DNA of 64,000 nucleotides from NCBI RefSeq assembly GCF_013373865.1, contig NC_050473.1:3329136-3393135 (forward strand), given 5' to 3'. Positions 10,236-22,385 of the stretch are shown one piece after another; positions within the stretch are counted from its first letter, which is position 1, and each line of letters begins with the position of its first letter. The position numbers and the translations under genes are program-made. This stretch comes from Monomorium pharaonis (lineage: Eukaryota; Arthropoda; Insecta; Hymenoptera; Formicidae). The notes below the pieces were generated by a model that was given only the letters and a program-made list of their open reading frames with translations, had not been told where the DNA came from and searched no databases.

Positions 10236-12961
10236 GTGAGAGCAAAATAATTTAATTATAAAACAAGAAAAAATATTATTTTTTTCAAAATTAAAATTAT
10301 TTAAAAAATAACTTTGTTTACATAAAAACTAAGAATAACATATTAATATATGATACAAAAAAAACATTTTTGTTACATCAAAAGTGGTCCCTTTCATGAC
10401 ACTTTCTGTGGGTAAAGTCACCAATTTTAGCATTTTTACATTATTGCACAGTTCTTGTCCTTTAATAGATACCGTGAAACATTCCAATACGATTTTTTGT
10501 ACGCTTGATTATTTCGCATGCGTGTCATCTCGCGACGCGTATATGATAACTTTCGAATTTATTGCTTTTGCAAATCTTGACTAACTATTAATTTGTAAGA
10601 ATTCAAGACTCTCAAGGGACCACACATCGACGAGTAACAAAGAATACGCGATTTATAACGAGGTTTTTCACGCTTATGGCTCGTACGTCCACTCCCTGCA
10701 CTCGAGCACATCAACTTAAGGTCCTTATTACGTAATGTACTATTATATCAATTCAATAAGCTTTATCATATTTTTATTCTATTTATTTCCGTTTTACTAA
10801 GTAAGCAGTACTCAATCAGAAACAAGTAAGTCTTATAGAATATAACAGAAGAATAAATAGAACTTACGTATTATAATTTCGGAAAATTATTAGCGCTTTT
10901 TAATCGTTAATCGTTTCCAATTGATTGCAATTAAAAGATTTTTTCTGTAATTTTAAGAAATAAGAATCAGACTGTGTAAATATAAGGTAATTCCAATATA
11001 TTTTACTGGCGCACCTAAATTAAATTTATCTCAAATACTGTTTTAGTTTTAAGAAAAATAAATTATATCAACACAAACTTAATTAATTCGTACTATCTAC
11101 TATTAAAAATTAGAAATATGAAATATTTATTTGCTTACATTTTAAAAGAAAATTTTACAAAATTATTGCGTTTTGCCATATACTTCATTAAAAATTAAAG
11201 ATTGAAATTAATGTAGAGGTACCGAAAATAAAATTTTGACATTTTATGTTGAATGTATGGATTTGTATTTTATAAACGAGAATAAATATCACAAAATATT
11301 GCATATAAATTTGTTTATTATCTGTATAATATATTTGAAACAATATTATTCTACAACATTGCATAAAAATATACAAAGACATGAAAAAATGTCTTGACTC
11401 ATTCGATAAAACATGAATCATGAATAATTGTCTAGCGTTGCATCGCTGTTACCGGAAACAAAACGATTCGATATGTCGATTACAATTTATGATTTAAATA
11501 ATGTTCAAATTGAAGCAAGAATATTGTACTATGTGAATCTTACGATACACTTTATAAATTTTTTACAAACAAATGAAATTTAGTCGTAAGTAAATTCGTT
11601 ACATAATTTTGACTTAATATTTATAATACATAGAAATAAATCACAAATATTAAACAAGACATCATTTTTAAATTAAGGACGTCGTTTAGAAAATAAATTT
11701 CTCAAAACATTAAAATAAAAAATTACAGCGAACAAAAATTTTCGCATATATTTCTTTTATGCAATGAAAGAAAAGATTACCGTCGTTTTATTAAATTTTT
11801 TTGGAATGCGCTGCACAAGAAGCGTAAGTTTAATAATTTAGACAAAGAAATAAGAACACATCGAGAGCGCGTGTCTCGATTATCTCATAAATATGTTTAG
11901 ATAGTACATAGGCTAGAAACAAAACTTAATTTGAAGCTTAGTTTTCATTTTATTATTAACGAAGGATCTATTTCGTGCGCATTTCTTTGATCGAATAAAT
12001 TTCAAAAATTCATGAATTTTTAACCGCATTCTCGTACGAACGCAATTACTATTTTCTTTTGAGATCATTGATCGAAGGATAACAATGATAATTATTATAT
12101 TATCAATAATAATAATAGTAATAATTAATAATATATAATGATAATCATATTATAATTATATTACTTAATAATAATAGTAATAAAAATAACTATGCGATAA
12201 AGTATCCTTTACCAGGAGAGATATACCTATAATTTATGTACATGTTTTCCGTGCGTGTGTCATCCTCACTTTTCGCTTCTTTCCTCTTTTCTTTAAATTA
12301 TGTATCGTTAAGATAATTTACTATATTCGTCACGGTAGCAACATAAATAATAATGTAACACTATTATTTACAAACTATTTCTCTCTCTTTCTCTTGCTCG
12401 CTCGCACGCATTCTCTCTATCTAACTTTGCGCTCTTTCTCTCTTCCGTTCTCTCTTTATTGCTGCCTCGCTCAATCGCGCGCGTTGCATGCGAATCTGGT
12501 TCGATGATCGACGACGCACCCTCCTCCATTCCCTCAATCGCGAATGCATAACGATCTCACGGAATCTCTTTGTTAACACTTTCCCGAGAAAATTGCTTAA
12601 GGTCACGATAACGTTAAAATAAATCCTGACCGATCAAAAAATAATTTTTAATACTTTGGAATCATCTCGATATGATTTTGACTTCCTATTCTGCTTAGAT
12701 ACAAAAAGCCCCATTTATTCGTCATCGGTGGACAAGAATCAAATGAAGGACCATCCGTTAGTTCGGAAAAGTGTTAAAATCGATTACTTTTCAATTTCGC
12801 TGTTCTTGTCGATGAGAAAGACGTCTGCTGCATTTATTCATCGCCAACCGTTAACAATATATACGTATCACAAGTCGTCGCGCGCGAATAACGGCGGCAT
12901 CGCTCCCGCGCCGCGGAAACGATTCGACGGAAGAAGAGGCGCTTCCGGTCACGTTCTTCTT
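10236..12961. other. AT-rich stretch without a recognised gene
   Basis: No gene was recognised on either strand. A slightly more complex segment at about 10380-10740 has a 66-codon open frame without recognisable family features. AT-rich simple sequence with many TAA/TTA steps occupies about 12080-12190. A CT/TCTC-rich tract lies at about 12378-12450. Some of this could belong to a very long mastermind 3' UTR, but there is no evidence for where that ends. Confidence 0.4.
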
Positions 12962-13042
12962 ATGGCCCTCGCACGCGATAAGAGCGATACGCAATGTGAG
13001 CTCTGCATCTTCGGACATTACACGTTGGGGTGCGAGGGCCAT
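12962..13042. other. 81-nt hairpin with a perfect 13-bp terminal stem
   Basis: ATGGCCCTCGCAC at 12962-12974 is mirrored exactly by GTGCGAGGGCCAT at 13030-13042. Inside, AATGT/ACATT and flanking CG pairs could extend the fold to a loop centred on the self-complementary GAGCTC. The size is within the range of a microRNA precursor, but a large internal loop separates the two helices, so the fold is imperfect. No known mature microRNA was recognised. Confidence 0.45.
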
Positions 13043-13052
13043 TAAGTAAAAG

Positions 13053-13079
13053 AGAGACGCGAAATTAGCCCGCGTCTCT
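13053..13079. other. Short GC-rich hairpin
   Basis: AGAGACGCG (13053-13061) pairs with CGCGTCTCT (13071-13079) around a nine-base loop, directly after the larger hairpin ending at 13042. The two hairpins are separated by only about ten bases. Confidence 0.5.
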
Positions 13080-14764
13080 TTTCGTAGTTTCCTGAGGTAT
13101 ACACACAATACACATGGGCGCACGCGTGAGAGAGATCTTACGAGAACACATAAAAAATTAGCATTAAATTAACAATCATCATCTCATGTATACAAGAAAG
13201 AATATTAAATCTTCTTTAATCGTGCTACTGTAGATAAACTTTCATCCATGTGCGAATTTAAGTTAAATTTTAAACAGATTCTATTAAATAATTTGATTTT
13301 TTATTTTAGCCTAATCCTTATCCGATACACTTCAGTAGAATTTCATAATCAGTATCCTGGTTTCTTTTACGACTCCAATGACAAAAATGCTTGCCGCGAA
13401 GATATTGACATTAGTGACTTGAAAAAATTACAATTTCAAACATCTTACTTTGAAACAAAATAGATTTTTTAATTAAAATTTAAATTTGAATATGTAAAAA
13501 AATTTCACAATTTTCGATAATTTTCGATAATTAATTGAATATTGAGTTCGATGGGATTTAGATTGACCCCACTGTATCGGAAAAGAGTTAAAATAATATT
13601 TAAGAATGTTTTGGCTGCATAATGCCAGCTAAAAGTTATCAAAATTAAAAAATCGTAAACTTTTTAGGTTTATTTTTTTCCTAATAAAAATGACAAAAAA
13701 TTCTGGGCGTTAGTAGTCAGTACTTGAATGTTAAGCCTGAAACTAACTGCAAGAATCAAAGCGAATAATTTGACTTATAATGGTTTATGCCACAGAAATA
13801 AACATTCAAAGTAATGTTAATTAGAAAAAATATGAAGAGCGCTAGGATTAAAGTTTGATAATTTTAAATAGACATAATTTGCTTACATGATAAAAATGAT
13901 TGTTAATTTAATATTCATTTCTTTTCCGTGCAGATAATTTTAGAATTCGCATGCGGGATATTCTTCCGTGAAAAATGCCGCATACCTCGATCATGTCGCC
14001 TTCGAAGCGAGAGTTCGAGATGAACTCGCGCGCGCGATCGTCGATCATCGCAATGTAATTCGTCGTACAGAAAGTCGCCTGGCCACCGGCAATCTATATC
14101 GCATTGCCCATTCTGTATTACACTTTATCTACTTCTCCCTTTTCCCGTGTCTACGTATGTACAGTGACGAAGGAAAAGAGACCGACGCACATTACACGTC
14201 ATCGTCATCGTGGTCTCTTCATCAATAATCGCCTAAGACTTCTCTCTTTCCTTTTTTGTGTGTATATATGTATATATATATATACACACACATATACGTA
14301 TATATCAAAACCATTTCGCGTAGAAATACTGATCCCACTAAATGTCCCTCTCGCGGTGGTTAAATGATATCTAAATTTTTGATCGATCGTCTTGCGACAG
14401 TCGTCCTTCATAGTTTCTCGCGAGAAAAAAAAAACTGCGAAGAAAGGAAAGGATTTCTGATGATCAAAAGGCAAATGCCGAGCAGCTTGTTTATATTAAA
14501 GAGCCTAACTTTGCGAGTTTTGTGTGAAAAAAACAGAAAGAGATGGAGAAGTCATGCTCACTCCATTATAAAAATTATCCTTTTTTATTCGACATTTAAT
14601 TTTATTAAAAAATTATATAATATGGTGTTACTACATTGGTTCACCATAAACACTATTTAAAAAATTTTATTTAAAGAAACATGAAAACGACATAATTTTA
14701 AATTTAAAAAATTTAAATGTTAAAGAAAAGTATAATTTTAGATAATGAATAATTTGACTTTTCA

Positions 14765-14768
<4 letters not shown>
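13080..14768. other. No gene recognised; contains one diverged MITE end
   Basis: The segment 13140-13205 (with AAAAAATTAGCATTAAATTA and CTCATGTAT) matches one end of the element at 39960-40480. No opposite end was recognised here, so this is a fragment. A short open frame at about 13250-13460 and another at 13968-14228 show no recognisable family. The rest looks like unconstrained intergenic DNA. Confidence 0.45.

Positions 14769-14802
<34 letters not shown>
14769..14802. repeat. (AT)n microsatellite
   Basis: An uninterrupted AT dinucleotide run of about 34 bp. Confidence 0.97.
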
Positions 14803-14805
<3 letters not shown>

Positions 14806-15634
14806 ATTATTTTACTTAAACAATTTTATTATTTCGTAAAGACTGTTCTATTTTATTGTATTTTACTTATAAGTCATATTCATGTTAAAATTTTAACTTT
14901 TGAATAAAATTCAATATATTCGATGTGTGATATACAAAATTATGTACGATTGTGATCTTTCTTAAGAATTGCAATAATATATATCGTATCACATAACATA
15001 ATTTCTCATATTTTAAATATTGGTTAATTTTATAACTCAAATTGAATCATGCGTTTTATTAATATCTTTTGAATCATATTTAATTTTATGAAATTATTGC
15101 TCGAATAACTTATACAATATAAAAAGAATTGTATAAATTATTTTACTATACAAAATATATTAAATAATTATGATATTAATAAAACAAGAAATTATTAAGT
15201 TAAATTATAAATAAACGTGTATCTTGTATAATTATAAAGAAATGTTTATCATCGTATTTCCTTTTTAGTTTTTTTTTCACCAAAAACTTTGCAAATTTGG
15301 ACACTATTTTAAATGTCCCCTTGAACTTTGTTCACAGAATGGGACAATGTGTTTAATACATTTATTTAAACTTTTAAACGTTTATTATCAAGAACGAAGG
15401 TTCTACGATATCCTAGTACGAGTCAATAGTAATTGATATCGCGTTTCATAATAGGATTTTCACGAGCGGCTCGAACCGCCCCTGTCGTCATGTCGGAACA
15501 TTGTCGCAAGAAAACGTGCGAGAGTACGACGTCGGACAAGTGGATCGTTGTTCTACTTGCGCTCTGCTTTGGATCGATAAAAGCGTAGCCCGTGCGAAAC
15601 GCCCGCACCAGGGCGTTCGCACGAACGAGCGAAA

Positions 15635-15699
15635 GAACGAACGAACGAACGAACGAACGAACGAACGAACGAACGAACGAACGAACGAACGAACGAACG
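15635..15699. repeat. (GAAC)n tetranucleotide repeat
   Basis: About 16 perfect GAAC units follow a degenerate start from about 15621. Because four is not a multiple of three, all frames read as Asn-Glu-Arg-Thr or Ser-Phe-Val-Arg repeats. These are artefacts, not proteins. Confidence 0.97.
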
Positions 15700-18600
15700 G
15701 TGAGCGAGTAAACCGGTTGGAGAACGGCGGCACGTGTCTGAACGATTAAGCGTTAACGACTTCCGGGGAACGCAATTTTCGGACTTTGACGATCTCGAGG
15801 TCGATTGAAATATAACCGGAAATCCTGAACGATATTTCCCGAGGCTTATTGACGTGATTAACAAGATGAAGTTCAAACAGGTGTGAACAGGTGAAAATTA
15901 ATGAGACCCGTCTCTCGAAGCAACAATCATGACGACGATGACGACAACGACGACGGCGACAACGATAAAAGCAAAACACGTCTCGAGACACACGAAACCA
16001 ATACGCGAACCAATCCTCATTAGAATCATAAATTCGTAAAGAAGCGGAACGGCGAATTGACATTTTCGCGGTTGTCATTACCCCCTTGCTACACTCCGTC
16101 TCCGCTGCCCTCGTAATCCTTATCCCTCATCACGGCGGCGGCGGCAGCTCCTACTCTCTTATTCCCATTCTCAGTCTGCTCGTTTTCTCTCCCTCACGGT
16201 GATATTGATCCTCCAGTCGCGAAGCCCACCCACGAGCAGCAACGTTAGACTGCCACATTCGACCTAATGTAGAACCGTAACGCAAATGAAAACGTGCGTG
16301 AGGAGTGAGCGAATTCTCCTTCTCCATCAATATCGTCCAAAAGATTTTCACGCCGTAAGAAAACGAAAGAAAATTCGATATCGTTTTTCTTTCTTTAGTA
16401 AGATACCGAAAGGATGATAATGTTAATACACCTGGGAGATGTACTACTTATTTTATTAAAAAGAGGTTGGTTCTTTATTTAACCACTGATTCTATCCTTG
16501 TTGAAACAATAAAATGTTGTAGGATCATTCCACTAGTCAACAAACAAATAAGTTAATATTAATTAATATAATTATATTTTTTAAAAATAATAAATAACAA
16601 TAGAAGAATACATGTCTACATGAAAATATTAATTAATGACCTCTTTTCCAATCTAAATCTTCGTGATAATATTTTTTGTGCAATTTTGTATACATTTTCA
16701 AATTCATCAAACTGCACGTCGAATAAATTTTCAATCTTGAAACACATTTCTAAATTAAATAAAAACAATATTACAATATATAACTAATTAATTTAATAGT
16801 AATAATGTTAAGAAGACTTTATTATAGTAATGGTGGCAGTAAGAATTCAGTTTGCTAAATCAATAATATTTTAATCAAATCTGTTATTGAAAATCTGATT
16901 TAAAAAATATCAATTATTTATTTGCAATTTATTATTCTAAAGTCTTATTATTTTCATATTCTTTTTAAACAGTCATTTGATAATTGTTCAGTGACTCGTG
17001 TAGTACCTCTATTAATTTTTAAGAACATCTTTCAATTGTTTATATACATAAATAATGTTGAAAAAGAAAATTTGTTCTTTCTTACGCTTTTTTCCAAAAT
17101 TGTCCTCTATTTTCCCAAATTCAATATCTTTCCTGACTATGCTTGATTTAAATATCATAAAATCATTATAAGTTTTAAAAAGCAGAATGAGAAACATATT
17201 TTCTTCTCCTAGCTTTCTTATGCAAATGAAACAAGAATTGTATAACATTAGTAACTGTTCAATCATTTTATTACTTTGTTCCAACGAGAATAGAATCTCT
17301 ACTAAAAATAAATATTGCATCAACCTCTTATTAATCCTAATTGGTAATCGTGGATATTTTTAAATTAATTATATACAAAATCTCTGTCTTTCTCTCTCTT
17401 ATAATAAAAAAATGACAAATAATTGCCTATTGCAAAAAATGTTTTCAAATAAAAGTTGTGTGAATTCGTTGGAAAAGAGTAAGATAAGCGCGTAATATAT
17501 TTCAGGAGGCCATTTTAAGACCATGTTACTTTTTTTACAAAGTCACACATTTTTAATTCAAAATTTTTTTCATAAAGAGTCTACTTTTTTAGTTATTTAT
17601 ACTTCCCACATTACGCGTAAAACACCTTGTATATCTTAATTACGCACAATCGACGTTCTTAATTAATTATATATAAATAATAAATGTATATATGTATATA
17701 TAAATTATATAAATAATATGTAAATAATAATTATATATATGCCAAATCTCTTGAAATAATTCTAATGATTTTCACAACCTTACATAATTTTAAATCTTAT
17801 TTCTCAAATTTGTACCTTCAAAATGAAAAAAATCGTTTAATTATGTTAATTTTATATAAAGACACATTAATTTAATATTTCATTAGGTACATTGGAACCA
17901 TGAGTATCAGTTAAGAAAATTTCGGAGCACAAATACCATTAGAGTTAATAAAACAAATAGTGTATTTTTCAGGTGTTTACATTGTTTTGAAAATTCTAAT
18001 TCCAGGCAGATCTGAGATTCTTACGGAGAGATGGTAATGAGATGTATCGGGAAAGAGATAAAGCGTGGGGATGCATGGAAAAAGTCTCGCGCGCGTTGCA
18101 CGCCAATCGCGTAACTCTTTGGCGTTACTCTGGCGGCCGGGATAACGTGCTGGGATAACGCGCATTAATTTTCGGACGGATCGATACGACACGCGATAAG
18201 CCGCCGATGGTTTATCGTCCCTGGGATTTTCCGCATGGCGAACGGATCAAATTTATATCTCGTTCGGTGCCGATGACGAATTTCCGATAACGCGACTCGG
18301 CAACATGGCTCCACCGACAACGAGAGACGGAGATTTTTTGGAAAAATTCGAAAGTGTTCAAGTGAAGAGATATATGTATCTTGTAGGAACTCAACGCTTT
18401 TATTAATAACAGTTCAACATGGAATTTATTCTATATGCGAAATGCCCGTGTTTTTTATATATAATGTTTTTTTTTATAAATATATAAATAATACGATACA
18501 TATAATGTGCCTCGATCAAGGCCATCCTTGAGGAGTTAATACGTCGTAACCTTCGCCTCGATCGACTGTCGACAGTGTGGAAAAATCAATGTTTTAAACG

Positions 18601-19242
18601 ATGCGGCGCGCGTTTCGCGATTTGTTCCTTATATGTTTCTATAGGTTTTCTCTGCGCGAAACCTTGAACGTAAGATGCCGCGGCTAATTTTCCATCAACA
18701 AATAGGCAACAAACGGTTCAAATTTTCTCTTTGTTAGGCACTGCTTTCTTCTCCGTTTAAAAAGAAAAAAAAAAGAAAGACAACGATCCACTGTAACAAT
18801 CGTCATCACGCACTTTTGCTCTCTGGTTGGTCCCTGATGTTAATTTTTCCTATAACAATGCGCAATTCCGCATCCTCACTTTCCTCTCTTCTTTCTCCCC
18901 TTCCCTTTTTCGTCTGCGTGAAACGTATAAAACGGACAAGCCAATATAAGGTTTTTTTTCGTCGATTTTCTTAAAGATTTTACAAAGTTATTGACATGTG
19001 AGAGAATCAGATCTCTAATCTTTTTCTTCTTTTTCCCCCTTTTTTAGATTATGTTTCGTGGCCCCAATATTTTACAAATGTCACCCCACCCGGTTGAGAG
19101 AAATTTAAAAAAAGATTATATTATTATTATCTCCTAATCCACTTGGCGGGATTTGCTAACTTCTAGCAAAGAGTCGCGGCAAGCGACCAATAAAATCCAA
19201 CCGAAAGTCTTCGTGCACACTTTCGGCGAACAGTCGAGGACG

Positions 19243-19246
<4 letters not shown>

Positions 19247-19275
<29 letters not shown>
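19247..19275. repeat. (CT)n microsatellite
   Basis: About 14 CT units, immediately before an AT run at 19287. Confidence 0.97.
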
Positions 19276-19278
<3 letters not shown>

Positions 19279-19284
19279 CTTTGC

Positions 19285-19286
<2 letters not shown>

Positions 19287-19331
<45 letters not shown>
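19287..19331. repeat. (AT)n microsatellite
   Basis: An uninterrupted AT run of about 45 bp, separated from the CT run by about a dozen bases, forming a compound microsatellite. Confidence 0.97.
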
Positions 19332-19335
<4 letters not shown>

Positions 19336-20789
19336 GCGGGATTCAATACCTGCTTCTCTTACATTAATATTCCTTTTTTGTCGTGTGCTTTTTTTCTTTT
19401 TTAAAAACAGTATTTTTGATTAGACGAACCACAGATCGCTATTCTTTTCTTTTTGTTATCTATGGAATGTATCGCTATTTGGAAGAATAGTCACAGATTC
19501 CTTTTTCTCTCTTTCTCCCTCCCTCTCCCATCCCTATATCATCGAACTATATTGTTGAATTATTATACATTGTTAACGGTTCCGCATATGCGATCAACAC
19601 AAAGCGCAAACTTCAAGATTTTCCTTGTCTTTCCTTACTTTTTTTATTTGGTTAAAAAAATCTTTAAAATAAAGCATACAAAATTGCGTTTGATAAAGTA
19701 AGAAAAAGAAAAGAACGGTGAATAATATTTCGACGATACACTCCGCGCGAATCCCTACGAGAGAAAAATGATTGCCCCCATTTAGAAAATACCGAGTAGT
19801 TCGCCGCGATCGAAAATGGAATCTACTTTATCGCCGACTAATTTGTGTGCAACTTCAACGTAACGCGACACAGCACATTCGGTATATTAAAACTTAATAA
19901 ATATGTGTGTACAAATGTGCTCTGTCGCCGTGATGCATTCGTGTTTCATGTCTCTCTCACCACACGCTCTCTTTCAGTCGCGCATAATTTTTCACGTGCA
20001 CGCGATTTTCACCTGCATTATTACTGTCGTCTCGTTAAACACTGTAACCACTATAATATTTATCTATATATATTTTAGGTTCCTTATTGTTACATAATCG
20101 TCTAACTGTGCGATCTTAACGCCTCAAATTTCTTCTAGTTTTTGTAATATCTATATACAATGAATAATTTTCTTTATCTCGCATTAGCGCTAACAATGCG
20201 TTTAGGAGAGAGGAAGTTCCTTCTTTCTTTTTTATCCCTTTTATCATAAATCTCTGATATAACGGATCGATCGGATCAGCGCGCGCGATTTCGTATTTAC
20301 GTGCGTCGCAAACTTAGAATTGAATGCTGATAATTGATAATTGACTTGCTGTTAATTGTAAATGTGCCGTTAATGGCATAATTAAATACGTTACCCTCTA
20401 ATCGTTACGTTACTACATTATTATTTCCATAATAATGTAATAATATAACGATATATCATTATGTTATTATGATATAATATATAATATAATCGTTATATTG
20501 TTACATTATTATCCTTAAAAAGTATTAACGCCCGGCCAGGCTCGCTCATCCAGGAAAATCTTGGACGTTCTTTGCAATGATGAGCCGGCGCAAGGTAACC
20601 AGGTTTTTTCTTTCACGGCCGAAACAGATTCAACCGAGTAAACTTTAAAATTGCGGCCTTCGTATCTATATTTCTATCTATTTCGCGCGGATTTCAACGT
20701 GAAGGATCAAGAGAAAGGAGAATCGTCTTGCGGAATGCCCGTCGAAGTCATCGCACCTGCCGAAGTCGTCGACGCGGGCACTCTGGAAA

Positions 20790-21545
20790 AGAAGATGGAT
20801 AAAATGGATTTTAGCTCTTGGCATGGCAAGTAAGAACAATGTTTTTTTGTAGTTTTTGAATTGCTAAGTCTGATATTCAGAAAAATTTAATTTGTCAGAG
20901 AAGTATTAAAATCAGTATATGAAACTATTACTCATTATTATTGTTGAACTTTATGAATATAATTCGAACATAATAATTCATGTTTTTCTGCTAGTAAAAC
21001 ATTATAATATTAAGTTTCATGAATGTATTAATTCGTATTTTCTTGCCAGTAAAATATCACAATAATCTCATCTTTAATAATTCATGTTCTAAAAAAGTTT
21101 TAAATATTAATATCTACGGTCATTATATCAATAGAAGATATTTAAAGCTTTATAACGACACTTGAGATCATTGCTGTTTATTAGTTTATTTCTTAAAATA
21201 TTTTGTATTTTATTTTAGTATTTTACTACTGGAAATTATGAGATTCACACAAAAAATATTTTTAAACAAGATCCACTTTGACCGAATAAGTTTTCTTCAT
21301 TTATTAATTTGTATTATTCATGTATCGGTCAAATCTCTCTCTTTATGATTTCATTAATATATTATTCTTATAAAATAGTTTCTTATATTAATAGTTTCAT
21401 ATGTTGATTTTAATATTTTTCTGATAAATCAAAATTTTCTAAGAGTCAAAATCAGACTCAACAACTCAAAAAGTACAAAAGAACATTATTTTCACTTGCC
21501 ACTCTAGGAGTAAAAATCAGTTCATTTTATCCATCGTCTTTTATC
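20790..21545. mobile_element. Non-autonomous element with about 150-bp inverted ends (family A, full copy)
   Basis: The left end from about 20790 (AGATGGATAAAATG, then TGGCAAGTAAGAACAATGTT) is mirrored at 21545-21400 (reverse complement GATGGATAAAATGAACTG and TGGCAAGTGAAAATAATGTT). Similarity runs inward through AGTCTGA and ATTAAAATCARYATATGAAACTATTA. The arms differ by scattered substitutions and small indels, so it is not recent. The centre of about 400 bp holds no transposase frame. Its internal part (AGTATTTTACTACTGGAAAT) recurs at 38080-38530, which shows that this is a dispersed family. The target duplication was not defined. Confidence 0.75.
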
Positions 21546-22385
21546 GATCGTTCTCGGTGTAGCCCAGCCCAGCATGAGCAAAAAAACTTGAAAGGAAAAT
21601 AGGAAATCGCGCGATCTCTCTTTCTCTCGACGTTTCGCTCTCTCCCTCAATGCGCACGGTATCACCGAAGAAAACGAGACGATAGAACGATTTCCACGTA
21701 CCTCTTGATAACCCACGCCACCATATTTCCATGGGACTAAATTCCCGCGCCTTTCTCGGCGATTATTATTACAAAATTAATTTTTACTAAAATGTAATTG
21801 CCTAGAAGAATAGTCGGCGACCGCGCGGAAGCGGCGAGCCGAGAATGCACTACGACCGGCTGTGGGACGTTGTCGCACCGGTGGGTAACTGTCACTCGCA
21901 ACTGTCGGTCATCGACATATAACAAAGTACCTGCATATCACCAACCTGCGTTCCGTTTTCCTAAAAAAAAAACTCGAACTTCAAAGAATCCGTAAATCTA
22001 TCTATTACATTGTTTCATTTCCATCATTATTTTCTTTTGAAACTCCTCATAAAATTCAACTGAGTTAAACATCTCATTTAGAGACAATGTTTCTCACTAA
22101 TTAAAAACTGTGGATTCCAATAAGAAGGTATATTCCTATGGAATCCTTGTTTCAAAAATGTAACTGACAAATAATTCGTCGACGCAATAAAGGAAATCAA
22201 CTATGCGTATTGGAAGCGGTAGGTCGATATGCGGACGGACGAAGTGAAATTCGTCGGTATCGTCGCGCCAAGTGTATACTTTAAGGGGAAATCGATCTCT
22301 CATTCGCCCCCGCCGTTGTAGTAAAACCGGCATACCGCCAGACACCGACATCCGAACCGACCACATCCGGGCAGGCGTGGTCCCA
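21546..22385 (-). other. Probable mastermind 3' UTR, proximal part
   Basis: Minus-strand sequence directly downstream of the mastermind stop at 22386. No further coding similarity was recognised on either strand. The 3' end of the transcript could not be located; several AT-rich candidates for polyadenylation exist. Confidence 0.4.

Larger units (their letters stand above)
14803..20789. other. Long intergenic stretch, microsatellites only
   Basis: No exon was recognised on either strand. More GC-rich islands occur at about 15420-16380, 18000-18340 and 18520-18700 within AT-rich DNA. Such islands often mark regulatory DNA in hymenopterans, but none shows a feature I can name. The right part may be downstream untranslated sequence of mastermind. 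Confidence 0.4.

Noticed and set aside
12656..13123. Opposed open frames of 129 and 90 codons
   Set aside because: They overlap the hairpin region, show no recognisable domain, and lack splice or start support.
15470..15485. GGCTCGAACCG, resembling a tRNA B-box
   Set aside because: No matching A-box or cloverleaf arms could be drawn around it. No tRNA gene was found anywhere in the window.
16620..17323. Minus-strand frames with a protein-like look (KIENLFDVQFDEFENVYKIA and a 103-codon frame upstream), possibly a chemoreceptor or transposase relic
   Set aside because: Composition is that of AT-rich DNA, the pieces do not join with splice sites, and I cannot name a family. A translated search would settle it.
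20651..20833. A 60-codon frame that looked like a terminal coding exon
   Set aside because: Its last 15 or so codons are the inverted end of a dispersed element, and no partner exons or homologues were recognised.
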